Notes: generated by a model not told the origin, from the letters alone. A DNA stretch of 64,000 nucleotides from an uncultured Lachnospiraceae bacterium (GCA_937965795.1 CALCMD010000037.1:1-64000); one strand, 5' to 3'; positions 7,413 to 16,148 are shown, counted from the first letter of the stretch. Numbers and translations are program-made.

Positions 7413-8186
7413 TTACTTCTCCGGCGAATAAGCTTTCATTACTGCCAAAAGAACTGTTCTGGCATCCGTAAACTCCGAAGAGCATGTTGATAATGCCAGT
7501 ATCTGCGAAAGATCCTCAGACCTTCCGGCCTGATCCATTGTCTCCTGATGAATCTTCTCTGCATGGCTGCTGGCAAAATCCAGAAGCCCGCTGGCGTCTG
7601 TCTGCCATTGCTGTACCGCAAAGATTACATCTTCTGATGCGGAAACCTGCATACATGCAAAAATTTCAAGCTTATAGGAACGGTCAGGCAGTATCAGCGT
7701 ACCCGTTGTATTTTTGTCAAAAAATTTCTTTTCCCTGTACAGATCCAGATCACCGAACATCTTATGATCTGCCATATGGTGTCCATACAGCAGAGAATAT
7801 TTTCCACGGAACTGATTGTCACAGTCCGAATCCAGGAATACACTTCCCGACATAGCAAAATCGCCATGCACATCGGTATTGATATAGCTCAGGTTGTCTT
7901 CCCCCTGCAAAACCGGATAATCAATTCCGGTGTTATCCAGGGTCACCCAGGCACAGACGTCCGGATTGATCTTACGGAGTTCCTCAAAAGACGCCCCGCT
8001 ATCCTCGCAGCCAATATCTGGCTTCAGCTTCAATAACTCTGCCTGTAGATCATCAACCGCAGCATAGACCTGTACGTTATCCCATAGCGCATACCCTGAA
8101 TACACTCCTGCAACAATCAGAAAAACAGCCACGGCTACAGTTACAAATGAATTGGCTGTTTTCAAAAAAAATCGCAATGCCCTCAT
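7413..8186 (-). CDS. class B sortase, likely pilus-polymerising
   Basis: A 257-residue membrane-anchored transpeptidase. An N-terminal signal-anchor (FVTVAVAVFLIVAGVYSGYA) is followed by the sortase barrel, with the catalytic histidine in LLYGHHM and the catalytic cysteine in LALSTCSSEF; the class B arginine follows in FTDARTVLL. It sits between the major pilin and the small pilin, as srtC2 does in streptococcal FCT-3 islands, so it probably joins pilin subunits. The ATG at 8186 has AAGGAG five bases upstream. An earlier in-frame GTG at 8228 lacks a good site. Confidence 0.88.
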   Translation of the reverse strand: MRALRFFLKTANSFVTVAVAVFLIVAGVYSGYALWDNVQVYAAVDDLQAELLKLKPDIGCEDSGASFEELRKINPDVCAWVTLDNTGIDYPVLQGEDNLSYINTDVHGDFAMSGSVFLDSDCDNQFRGKYSLLYGHHMADHKMFGDLDLYREKKFFDKNTTGTLILPDRSYKLEIFACMQVSASEDVIFAVQQWQTDASGLLDFASSHAEKIHQETMDQAGRSEDLSQILALSTCSSEFTDARTVLLAVMKAYSPEK

Positions 8187-8242
8187 ACAGCTCCTTCCAT
8201 CCTGCAACAGCTTTCCCTGTATTTTCACTGAGTATTTTCACC

Positions 8243-8267
8243 AGCTCCGGAGAGGCTCTCCGGAGCT
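8243..8267 (-). promoter_or_regulatory. intra-operon hairpin between major pilin and sortase
   Basis: A perfect 11-base-pair GC-rich stem (8243-8253 with 8257-8267) with a three-base loop and no T tract. It follows the major pilin stop by about 40 bases. It could protect the 3' end of the pilin message or reduce read-through, letting the major pilin be made in excess of the sortase. The stem is seen directly; the role is inference. Confidence 0.55.
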
Positions 8268-8306
8268 TAAGATGCATAAGAACAGAAATCTTACTGACGC
8301 CGGTAA

Positions 8307-9305
8307 TTAAGCGTCAAATCTGCGTTTTCTGGAAACAAGTGCAATTCCTGCAATTAAAAGGACGCCTAAAAACACAAGGATGTATGGAAGGTTTGTAAGA
8401 TTTACACCTGTGTCAACCGTCGCACCATAGCTGTTTTCATAATTTGCATTTACAGCGGTTGCTGAAGTCGTTCCCTGCGCTACCTTACTTGAAGCGCCGT
8501 TTACGGTCGTCGTATACCTGGTGTCAACATTTACCTCTTCCACCTTATATGTAATGCCTGCCGGCAGGTTTGCGATCGTAATGGTCTCATCATGCTTCAG
8601 CTTAAAGGTTGCAGGCGTCCCAATCGTAACGGTCGCCGGATTTGAACCATTAGAACCGCCGGTAACCGCATAGGATGCTCCGTACTGTTTGCCGTCCTGA
8701 CCTGTCAGGGTTACCTCGAAGTCAAAGTATTTGCTCTTATCACCAAGATCACCGCTTACCGTCTTCTTAACACTCAGTGTGTTCGCTGTGTAAATATTGG
8801 TAAACGCCGCAGCATCGTCTAACTTCGTGCCATTCTTTGTAAAGGAAACGGTAGAAACTCCAACGCCGCCATCCTGATTAAGAACTGTGACCTTCATTAC
8901 CACCGGTACTGCGTCATAGGTAACACCCGCTGTCGTTCCGGCTGTCTGGGAAATGTTATAAGTATAAACACCAACGCTTGTATACGTCGGCAGTGTGACC
9001 TCGACATTTTTCTTATTTCCTTCTGTAGAAGCATCGCCTGCACTATATGCAGCCGTCCCAAGTGTCGGCGTCGGCATGTTTGCTGTCGTCACGCCGTCTG
9101 CCGCATCCGTAACGCCTGCGTTTTCGATTGTGAACTGGAATGTTTCTGCCGGTGAAGTTCCCGCTCCCTCCAGTTTATACTCACTGATAAAATGAACCTT
9201 ACCCTCTACTGGCTGCTGAGTCCCTGCTGCAAATGCCGTGGCTCCCATAGCAAATGTCGTTGCTGCTGCAAGCAGACATGCGAATAATTTCTTTGTCTTT
9301 TTCAT
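8307..9305 (-). CDS. major pilin subunit (FctA/Spy0128-like)
   Basis: A 332-residue secreted pilin. The signal peptide (MKKTKKLFACLLAAATTFA) is followed by an isopeptide-forming pilin domain with the hallmarks ETFQFTIE and AAAFTNIYTA, and a second Cna-B-like domain beginning LSVKKTVSGDLGDKSKYFDF. Its C-terminal sorting region reads VDTGVNLTNLPYIL, then a hydrophobic segment and RKRR. This is not a canonical LPXTG but is closely matched in the tip protein of the same operon. By position and architecture it is the shaft subunit. The ATG at 9305 has AGGAGG upstream. A hairpin flanks each side of the gene in the mRNA. Confidence 0.85.
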   Translation of the reverse strand: MKKTKKLFACLLAAATTFAMGATAFAAGTQQPVEGKVHFISEYKLEGAGTSPAETFQFTIENAGVTDAADGVTTANMPTPTLGTAAYSAGDASTEGNKKNVEVTLPTYTSVGVYTYNISQTAGTTAGVTYDAVPVVMKVTVLNQDGGVGVSTVSFTKNGTKLDDAAAFTNIYTANTLSVKKTVSGDLGDKSKYFDFEVTLTGQDGKQYGASYAVTGGSNGSNPATVTIGTPATFKLKHDETITIANLPAGITYKVEEVNVDTRYTTTVNGASSKVAQGTTSATAVNANYENSYGATVDTGVNLTNLPYILVFLGVLLIAGIALVSRKRRFDA

Positions 9306-9336
9306 AGAAGTTCCTCCTATACATGATTTTTGGTTG

Positions 9337-9361
9337 ATAAGCTCTTTTGAAAACAGCTTAT
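9337..9361 (-). promoter_or_regulatory. hairpin upstream of the major pilin
   Basis: ATAAGCT (9337-9343) and AGCTTAT (9355-9361) pair, and after a C-C mismatch TTTT pairs with AAAA. It lies between the SipA-like gene and the major pilin ribosome binding site. Possible role as a 5' stabiliser of a processed pilin message; unproven. Confidence 0.4.
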
Positions 9362-9375
9362 ACACAGTTAAGATT

Positions 9376-9921
9376 TTATATTTCCCTTCTGCGGAGTATT
9401 GTGATCACTTTTGCTTTCACCTCCGGCAGGGAGATGCAGCCGAAGTCACGGCTGTCTTTGGCATGTGTCCGGTAATCCCCGAGGATAAACACACTGCCCT
9501 CCGGAACGGTATAAGGATACTGGATTCCTTCTTTCGCATAAGTCGGAAAAACAATCTCCCCGCCCTGGGCTGTCCCATTGACAAAAAGTGTTCCGGAATC
9601 ATCCATCGTAATGACGTCTGTTCCGCATCCAAGAACACGCCCGATACGCGTTTTACCATCCGCTTCATAAACTACTACGTCATTTTTTTCAAAGTTCCTC
9701 TGCATCCGAAATCCGATAAGAAGATCTCCCGCTTCCACAGCCGGCGCCATCTCATGATCCGGGGCCTGGCCAACAAAAAACACCTGTGTGAACAGCAGCC
9801 ATCCTGCAACGGACAAGATTACGATCCGTAAAACCAGTTGGATATACCCTCTCTTTATTTCCAGCGCATTTCTCCGCTTACGAATGGCCTGGGAACAGGT
9901 AGAAACTTTCTCAGTACGCAT
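9376..9921 (-). CDS. signal peptidase I-like protein lacking the Ser/Lys dyad (SipA-like)
   Basis: A 181-residue protein with the type I signal peptidase fold: a membrane anchor at about 28-50, then EMAPAVEAGDLLIG, TRIGRVLGCGTDVI and ILGDYRTHAKDSRDFG. The nucleophile serine of the SMxP box is Glu57, and the general-base lysine of the xKRVxGxPGD box is Gly94, so it should not be an active peptidase. The S. pyogenes pilus protein SipA likewise lacks both residues and is needed for pilus polymerisation. The location before the major pilin is the same here, supporting an assembly role. Its ATG overlaps the stop of the preceding 120-residue gene by one base. Confidence 0.82.
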   Translation of the reverse strand: MRTEKVSTCSQAIRKRRNALEIKRGYIQLVLRIVILSVAGWLLFTQVFFVGQAPDHEMAPAVEAGDLLIGFRMQRNFEKNDVVVYEADGKTRIGRVLGCGTDVITMDDSGTLFVNGTAQGGEIVFPTYAKEGIQYPYTVPEGSVFILGDYRTHAKDSRDFGCISLPEVKAKVITILRRREI

Positions 9922-10283
9922 TACCTCCTCTCCTCTTCTCCGGGTTCTTTTTCTGCCTCTTTCTCCTTCAAGTCCTGCCCGGCAATGTCTTTTTTAACAA
10001 GTTCCTGCTTATATCTGCGAATCCTCACATCAGAACCTTTCTGGCATTCACTGATCAGGGCGTCATACCTTGCCCGTTCCGCACTGATAGAAGCTTCATA
10101 AAGTCTGTTTAGTTCCTCCAGTTTTTTCCAGAGATACGCTTCATCTACTCCTCCTATCAGCCTTTTTCGAAATTTCACAGTCTGAAACCATTTTATCAGG
10201 TTTTCATGCTCATGATTTATCGCCTGCGTCTGCTGCTCTGCCTCTGCTGTAAGTTTTTTCTTTCCAATCTTTTTTTCTTTCAT
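9921..10283 (-). CDS. small charged coiled-coil protein of the pilus operon
   Basis: A 120-residue protein without signal peptide or membrane segment. It is very rich in Lys and Glu and predicted largely helical. The segment FRKRLIGGVDEAYLWKKLEE near residues 38-57 followed by a long heptad stretch loosely resembles the N-terminal lipid-binding part of DivIVA-like proteins, but the match is too weak for a name. It is coupled to the SipA-like gene by one-base overlap and lies 14 bases after the tip pilin gene. Streptococcal FCT islands have no equivalent. Function unknown; a cytoplasmic localisation factor is one possibility. Confidence 0.6.
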   Translation of the reverse strand: MKEKKIGKKKLTAEAEQQTQAINHEHENLIKWFQTVKFRKRLIGGVDEAYLWKKLEELNRLYEASISAERARYDALISECQKGSDVRIRRYKQELVKKDIAGQDLKEKEAEKEPGEEERR

Positions 10284-10297
10284 GTTCCCTCCAGCGG

Positions 10298-12001
10298 TCA
10301 GATCGAACGTTTTCTGCGTGCTGCCAGCAAGACAGCGCCAAGCGCCGCCATCCCAATGATCAGTATATACGGCAGAACGTCCAGGTGGATTCCTACATCC
10401 GGAATCGCTTCCTTGTTGTTCGTAAAAATGATCGTATGACCGTTTTCCCTCGTCTGAATCCTGGAGAGGACAGCCTCTCTGCCGTCTGTCTGCGTTCCGT
10501 CAATCTGACAGGAAGTGGTATATTTGCCCTGACCGCTCCCCGTATAATCATCTTCTGTGACCGTAACAGTTGCTCCCACAGGAAGATCGGTCAGAGTAAC
10601 CGTCCCCTGGTCTGTCAGTTCAAAGCTTGCAGAGCCATCATATTCTGTGCCGTCCATCTTAAACTTCACATCTGAATTTCCATTCCCCGCATTCTTTACC
10701 GAAACCTGGAAGCGAAACGGCTTGCTCTTATCGCCCATGCCTCCGGTCACAAGCTTTTGAATCTGGAGCGACGTGACCGCCTGGGGCTCATAATGTTTAT
10801 AGAAATTTACGGTACCGTCAGCCAGGTCTCTATCCGTTGGCGCATACTGCCAGCTTACGAAATTCCCATAAGCTTCGCCCTTCTCATTTTCTCCATACCA
10901 CCTTGCTCCCTTCTGATAGGTGATATCGCCGACTGTCCTGGTCGCTTCCGTATCTTTCTTTGTAACAACAACCGTTGTGCCTTTCAGATAATTTTTCGCA
11001 TCAATCTGCGTGTATTTCTCTTCTTCCGGGAACCTGACCGAGAACCTCGCCGTATAAATATCCGGATTTACAACGCTGATCGTACAGTCAATATGATGGT
11101 ACTGGCGCTCATGATTTTCATAGTTGGCCTCGCCCGGCCCAATGACATTGTGTCTGGAAATCTTAAACGGCGTTAAAACAATTTCCGTGATACTTTCTTT
11201 GTTTAAATTTGTTACCCCTAATTCCTGCTCGATAACTGTTTTGTAAGCATCCCAGATACTGTCCAGAATATAGGAAAAATTCTCAGCTCCCTTCTTTACG
11301 CTCCACGATGACCCGGCAGAGCCATCCGGCCAGGATTTCACATAACTGCCTACATTAACTGTGATATTCTTTTCAATCTCCTGTCCATTGCTTTGATTAT
11401 CCACTGCCATATCCCAGGTCGCGCCCGTCGTATCGATCACTCCATACAGGGGGCTTTGTCCCCCGTCCGGCTTCCACTGGTCTGTCGCATTACTTCCCGG
11501 TACGGCGTCTGGCCGAATCAGGTAATAAATGGCCGCATCTCCGGTGTAATTAAGCCTTGTATAATCTGACTCTTCCCCATTCTCACCGTCAGCCGCATTG
11601 ACGTCCGCATCCGGATGTACGTCCTTTATCTCCGGTGTTTCCGGCGTCTCCACCGGTGCATCTGTCTCCGGTGTTTCCAATGTTTCCACCGGTGCATCCG
11701 TCTGTTCTGTCTCCGGTGTTTCCGGCGTCTCTGTCACTGTTTCCGTATCGTCTTCTGTCATGGGCGTCTCTGTCGCTGTTTCTGGCTCCGCCGTCTCCTG
11801 CTCATTTCCTGTATCCTCTTCTGACTCATACGTACTGGCGTCCATCGTTTCAGACCGCTGCACCGCCTCATTCTCTGACTCCCTGCCTGTATCTGCGGTA
11901 AAAGCAGTAATAGAAATGCTGCCAATCATAGCGAACACCATGCAGACTGCGAGGATTTTTTTCAATAATCTGATTTTTCCGGATGAATGATTATGTATCA
12001 T
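10298..12001 (-). CDS. large pilin, probable tip adhesin (Cpa position)
   Basis: A 567-residue secreted protein and the first gene of the pilus operon. After the signal peptide (LLKKILAVCMVFAMIGSISI) comes a Thr/Glu/Pro repeat linker at about 45-125 (PETPET, DAPVETPE). Then follows a globular part of about 280 residues without a recognised family and a Cna-B-like domain starting LQIQKLVTGGMGDKSKPFRF. The C-terminus carries the sorting region IPDVGIHLDVLPYIL, a hydrophobic segment and RRKR. A thioester-type adhesion domain was looked for but not seen. Position and size suggest the tip or accessory pilin. Confidence 0.72.
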   Translation of the reverse strand: MIHNHSSGKIRLLKKILAVCMVFAMIGSISITAFTADTGRESENEAVQRSETMDASTYESEEDTGNEQETAEPETATETPMTEDDTETVTETPETPETEQTDAPVETLETPETDAPVETPETPEIKDVHPDADVNAADGENGEESDYTRLNYTGDAAIYYLIRPDAVPGSNATDQWKPDGGQSPLYGVIDTTGATWDMAVDNQSNGQEIEKNITVNVGSYVKSWPDGSAGSSWSVKKGAENFSYILDSIWDAYKTVIEQELGVTNLNKESITEIVLTPFKISRHNVIGPGEANYENHERQYHHIDCTISVVNPDIYTARFSVRFPEEEKYTQIDAKNYLKGTTVVVTKKDTEATRTVGDITYQKGARWYGENEKGEAYGNFVSWQYAPTDRDLADGTVNFYKHYEPQAVTSLQIQKLVTGGMGDKSKPFRFQVSVKNAGNGNSDVKFKMDGTEYDGSASFELTDQGTVTLTDLPVGATVTVTEDDYTGSGQGKYTTSCQIDGTQTDGREAVLSRIQTRENGHTIIFTNNKEAIPDVGIHLDVLPYILIIGMAALGAVLLAARRKRSI

Positions 12002-12008
12002 GCCCCAT

Positions 12009-12175
12009 GCTCCCTTCCTTTATCATATAGCAGTTCATACTGGCCGCTGCTCTCACAGCATCCCAATAATGTTATTTGTATCAACGATTATTACGTTTTT
12101 GCTTGACTCAAAACCTTTCTTACAAGGTTACATTTTGACAGTACGTTTCTTGTGAAACACATTATACTCCCCCCG
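12009..12175 (-). promoter_or_regulatory. control region of the pilus operon
   Basis: The 304-base gap 12002-12305 holds no gene. On the minus strand a TATAAT is found at 12162-12167, with only a weak -35 (TTTGCT, 18 bases away). Two inverted repeats follow it: GTTTC/GAAAC around 12144-12157 and ACCTT/AAGGT around 12113-12128. Such repeats could be operators. The leader is long, about 150 bases. No riboswitch family was recognised. Confidence 0.4.
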
Positions 12176-12257
12176 GCTTAAAATAGCAAACGTTTTTTCA
12201 ATTTTACAGAATTTTCATGATTTTTAGTAAATTTTGTAAAATTTTAGCTATAAATGC

Positions 12258-12294
12258 AGAAAAAAAGCCGTCAGAGAAACTTCTCTGACAGCTT
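12258..12294 (-). terminator. terminator of purL
   Basis: On the minus strand TTCTCTGAC-like arms (12270-12278 and 12281-12289, extended to 12265-12294 past one mismatch) form a strong stem with a tiny loop. It is followed by a T-rich tract (12260-12266), just after the purL stop. Confidence 0.85.
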
Positions 12295-12305
12295 GCCTGT
12301 TTCTT

Positions 12306-15300
12306 TTATTTAAAATATGCCACGCCGGATTCAAAAATCTTCATATCCTGCTCTCCATAGATATTGACCGCTACGGAGTCGCCGCGGCGTTCAGAGTGCG
12401 CCATCTTTCCGAGCACGCGTCCGTCTGGACTTGTGATTCCCTCGATCGCACAGTAAGAGCCGTTTACGTTCCACTCCTCGTCGTTTACCTTCAGGTTTCC
12501 GTCCGCATCCACGTACTGCGTCGCCACCTGCCCGTTGGCAAAAAGCCTGTCCAGCCATTCTTTGCTGGCCACAAAACGCCCTTCCCCATGAGACGCCGGA
12601 TTACAGTAGGTTCCTCCCAGAACCGCCTGCTGTAACCACGGGGATTTGTTCGTTACGACTTTGGTATATACCATTTTTGAAATATGGCGTCCGATGGTGT
12701 TAAACGTCAGGGTCGGAGAATCCGCCGTCTGTCCCACAATTTCACCATGCGGCACCAGTCCCAGTTTAATTAATGCCTGGAACCCGTTACAGATACCCAG
12801 CGCCAGACCGTCACGCTCGTTTAAAAGCTTCATGACCGCTTCTTTCATCTTTGCATTCTGGAATGCGGTCGCAAAGAATTTCGCCGAGCCGTCCGGTTCG
12901 TCGCCAGCGGAAAATCCGCCTGGGAACATGATAATCTGCGCCTGGTCGATGGATTTGACGAAAATATCCACGGAATCACGGATATCCTCTGCCGTCAGGT
13001 TCTTAAAGACCTTGACGTCCACATCCGCTCCGGCACGCTCGAAGGCTTTCGTGCTGTCGTACTCGCAGTTCGTTCCCGGAAATACCGGAATGAATACTTT
13101 CGGTCTTGCCACTTTATGTTTGCACACATGAATGCTCTCTGCTTTGTAAAGCCCGGCTTTTCTCTCCTCCTGCGGTTCTGCCCCGGATACCGTCTTAAAT
13201 ACGTTTTCCAGAGTACCTGTCCATGCCCGGATGGCATCCTCCATCGTGATACAAACATCTCTATATTCCAGAGCGGCCTTATCTGTCACCTCGCCGATCA
13301 GGGTATAGGTAATTCCAAGCTCTCCAACCTTCCCATCCGGCACTTCCGCCACGATATTTCCAAAGCCTGGTGTGAACAGGTCTCTCTCGTCCACGTTATG
13401 TTCAATCTTAACGCCCATGTGATTTCCGAATGCCATCTTGCTGACTGCCGCCGCAAGCCCTTTTCCGTCCACGGCATAGGCAGAAAGGATTCTTCCCGCT
13501 TTCACATCCTCGAAGAATTTTCCATACTGATCCATGATCTGCGTATAATCCGGCAGGTCATAGCCGTCTTTCTCAATCGTAAGGAGCACCAGCTTGCTCC
13601 CTGCTTTTTTCAGCTCCGGCGTCACGATGGTCTTATCGCTTGCCACGTCTACCGCAAAGCTTACCAGCGTCGGCGGTACGTCAATCTCATTAAACGTACC
13701 GGACATACTGTCCTTTCCTCCGATGGACGGCAGTCCAAATCCGAGCTGCGCAGAGTACGCGCCGAGAAGCGCCGCAAATGGCTGGCTCCATCTTGCCGGG
13801 TCTTCCGTCATGCGTCTGAAATACTCCTGGAAGGTGAAGCGTATCTTACGGTAATCTCCGCCGTTTGCCACGATTTTTGCCACGGACTCGATAACAGCGT
13901 AGATTGCGCCGTGATATGGGCTCCAGGTTGACAGATACGGGTCAAAACCATAGCTCATCATCGTGACGGTATCGGTCTTTCCTTTCAATACCGGAAGCTT
14001 CGCTACCATCGCCTGCGTCTCTGTAAGCTGGTATTTCCCACCGTGCGGCATAAATACGGAACCTGCGCCGATGGAACCGTCAAACATCTCCACAAGGCCC
14101 TTCTGGGAGCACACATTCAAATCTTTTAAAGTATCCAGCCATTTCTCTTTTACATCCGGAACCTCTTCTCTTACGAAGAATTTGTCCGCTTCGGACGGAA
14201 TCTCTACAAATACGTCCGTTTCCTGATGCGCGCCGTTCGTATTCAGGAAGGCTCTGGAGATATTCACAATCTCCTTATCCCTCCATACCAGAACGAGACG
14301 CGGCTCTTCGGTAACTACAGCGACCTCTACCGCCTCCAGATTCTCTTCGTTTGCATATTTCAGAAATTCTTCTACGTCCTTCGGATCGACTACGACCGCC
14401 ATACGCTCCTGGGATTCGGAAATGGCGATTTCCGTTCCGTCCAGACCTGCATATTTCTTCGGCACTTTATCCAGATTGACACGAAGCCCGTCCGCCAGTT
14501 CACCGATGGCTACCGATACGCCGCCCGCGCCGAAATCATTACATTTCTTAATCAGCCGGCTGACCTCCGGACGACGGAACATACGCTGAATCTTCCGCTC
14601 GGTCGGGGCATTTCCTTTCTGAACCTCTGCGCCGCAGACCTCGATGGACGCCTCCGTATGTACTTTCGAAGAACCGGTAGCGCCGCCAATGCCGTCACGT
14701 CCGGTACGCCCGCCCAGAAGAATGATAATATCTCCCGGATCGGAGGTTTCGCGGATAACGTCTTTTCTCGGAGCCGCCCCCATGACAGCGCCAATCTCCA
14801 TTCTTTTCGCTACATAATTGGGATGATAGATTTCTTTTACCAGCCCGGTTGCAAGCCCGATCTGGTTTCCATAGGAGCTGTAGCCGTGCGCCGCTCCCCG
14901 TACCAGCTTCTTCTGCGGAAGCTTTCCTTTCAGCGTTTCCTTCACGGAAACCGTAGGGTCTGCCGCCCCGGTCACGCGCATCGCCTGATAAACATAGGTA
15001 CGTCCTGACAGCGGGTCGCGGATGGCTCCTCCCAGGCAGGTGGCCGCTCCGCCGAAAGGCTCGATCTCCGTCGGGTGGTTATGCGTCTCATTTTTAAAGT
15101 TCACCAGCCACTCCTCTGTCTCACCGTCGATCTCCACCGGAACTACGATACTGCACGCATTGATTTCATCCGACTCCTCCTGGTCGTCCAGTTTTCCTTC
15201 TTTTTTCAGCTTTCTCATCGCCATCAGCGCCAGATCCATCAGGCAGACAAATTTATCGCCTCTTCCTTTAAAAATCTCTTTATGGTCGGTCAGATAGTTC

Positions 15301-16064
15301 TCATAGGTCGCCGCCATCGGGTCTTTATAATATCCCTCGCCGAAGGTCACATGTTTCAGCTCTGTGGAAAATGTGGTGTGCCGGCAATGGTCAGACCAGT
15401 AAGTATCCAGTACACGAATCTCCGTCACAGACGGGTCACGTTTTTCTTCTGTCTTAAAATAATTCTGAATATGCAAAAAGTCTTTGAACGTCATAGCCAG
15501 GTTCAGGGAAGCATACAGCTCCTTTAACTCTTCCTCCGGCATCTCACAGAAGCCGTCAAAGTTTTTCACATCGGCAGGCTCTTCAAAAGCAGCCACCAGT
15601 GTTTCCGGCTTTACCATGCCGGTTTCTCTGGAATCCACCGGGTTGATGCAGTGCGCCTTGATCGCATCAAACTCCTCATCTGTAATGTCGCCCTCTATCA
15701 CATAGGTGGTGGCGGAGCGGATGATCGGCTCCTCGTCTTCTTTCAGAAATTTCACACACTGTTCTGCGGAATCTGCCCTCTGGTCAAACTGTCCCGGCAG
15801 ATATTCCACGGAGAAAATACGCGCTCCTTCGGCCGCGACAAAGCTTTCTTTGTATAATACGTCTACCGGCGGCTCTGAAAATATAGTCCTGCAAGCCCTT
15901 TCGAATACTTCATCGGAAATATTCTCCACGTCGTAGCGAATCAGTTCACGCACATTTGTCAATGACTGAATTCCCAGATAACTGCGTATCTCATGACGCA
16001 GTTCTTTTGCCGCTCCCGCAAATTCCGGCTTTTTCTCCACGTACACTCTTCTTACGTTGCTCAT
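12306..16064 (-). CDS. purL: phosphoribosylformylglycinamidine synthase, single-chain form
   Basis: A 1252-residue enzyme of purine biosynthesis that converts FGAR to FGAM with ATP and glutamine. This is the large fused form: N-terminal PurS-like part, two AIR-synthase-type ATP-binding halves (NFKNETHNHPTEIEPFGGAAT in the first), and a C-terminal class I glutaminase with LGICNGFQALIKLG (nucleophile Cys) and the late catalytic HGEGRF. Most Bacillus-type Firmicutes use the split PurS/PurQ/PurL set; the fused form is common in Clostridia. The ATG at 16064 has GGAGGAAC upstream. The earlier in-frame ATG at 16148 lies on the promoter's -35 element. Confidence 0.95.
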   Translation of the reverse strand: MSNVRRVYVEKKPEFAGAAKELRHEIRSYLGIQSLTNVRELIRYDVENISDEVFERACRTIFSEPPVDVLYKESFVAAEGARIFSVEYLPGQFDQRADSAEQCVKFLKEDEEPIIRSATTYVIEGDITDEEFDAIKAHCINPVDSRETGMVKPETLVAAFEEPADVKNFDGFCEMPEEELKELYASLNLAMTFKDFLHIQNYFKTEEKRDPSVTEIRVLDTYWSDHCRHTTFSTELKHVTFGEGYYKDPMAATYENYLTDHKEIFKGRGDKFVCLMDLALMAMRKLKKEGKLDDQEESDEINACSIVVPVEIDGETEEWLVNFKNETHNHPTEIEPFGGAATCLGGAIRDPLSGRTYVYQAMRVTGAADPTVSVKETLKGKLPQKKLVRGAAHGYSSYGNQIGLATGLVKEIYHPNYVAKRMEIGAVMGAAPRKDVIRETSDPGDIIILLGGRTGRDGIGGATGSSKVHTEASIEVCGAEVQKGNAPTERKIQRMFRRPEVSRLIKKCNDFGAGGVSVAIGELADGLRVNLDKVPKKYAGLDGTEIAISESQERMAVVVDPKDVEEFLKYANEENLEAVEVAVVTEEPRLVLVWRDKEIVNISRAFLNTNGAHQETDVFVEIPSEADKFFVREEVPDVKEKWLDTLKDLNVCSQKGLVEMFDGSIGAGSVFMPHGGKYQLTETQAMVAKLPVLKGKTDTVTMMSYGFDPYLSTWSPYHGAIYAVIESVAKIVANGGDYRKIRFTFQEYFRRMTEDPARWSQPFAALLGAYSAQLGFGLPSIGGKDSMSGTFNEIDVPPTLVSFAVDVASDKTIVTPELKKAGSKLVLLTIEKDGYDLPDYTQIMDQYGKFFEDVKAGRILSAYAVDGKGLAAAVSKMAFGNHMGVKIEHNVDERDLFTPGFGNIVAEVPDGKVGELGITYTLIGEVTDKAALEYRDVCITMEDAIRAWTGTLENVFKTVSGAEPQEERKAGLYKAESIHVCKHKVARPKVFIPVFPGTNCEYDSTKAFERAGADVDVKVFKNLTAEDIRDSVDIFVKSIDQAQIIMFPGGFSAGDEPDGSAKFFATAFQNAKMKEAVMKLLNERDGLALGICNGFQALIKLGLVPHGEIVGQTADSPTLTFNTIGRHISKMVYTKVVTNKSPWLQQAVLGGTYCNPASHGEGRFVASKEWLDRLFANGQVATQYVDADGNLKVNDEEWNVNGSYCAIEGITSPDGRVLGKMAHSERRGDSVAVNIYGEQDMKIFESGVAYFK

Positions 16065-16119
16065 TTGGTTCCTCCATGCTCTGTGTTTTCGTTTGCATCT
16101 GACAAAACTTATCTTCTCC

Positions 16120-16148
16120 ATTCTATCACTGTGTGAAGCTTCTTGCAA
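16120..16148 (-). promoter_or_regulatory. promoter of purL
   Basis: TTGCAA (16143-16148) and TAGAAT (16120-16125) on the minus strand with a 17-base spacer. No guanine or adenine riboswitch consensus was recognised in the roughly 50-base leader. Confidence 0.68.

Noticed and set aside
8186..8228. Earlier GTG start for the sortase at 8228
   Set aside because: It lacks a ribosome binding site and precedes AAGGAG placed for the ATG at 8186; the shorter form begins right before the membrane anchor.
11598..11830. GTTTCCGGCGTCTC-type repeats as a DNA repeat element
   Set aside because: They encode the Pro-Glu-Thr linker of the tip pilin in frame and are explained by protein low complexity.
12128..12167. 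TTGACA followed by TATACT on the plus strand before the pilus operon
   Set aside because: The spacer is 22 bases and no plus-strand gene follows; the minus-strand reading of the same TATAAT is more useful.
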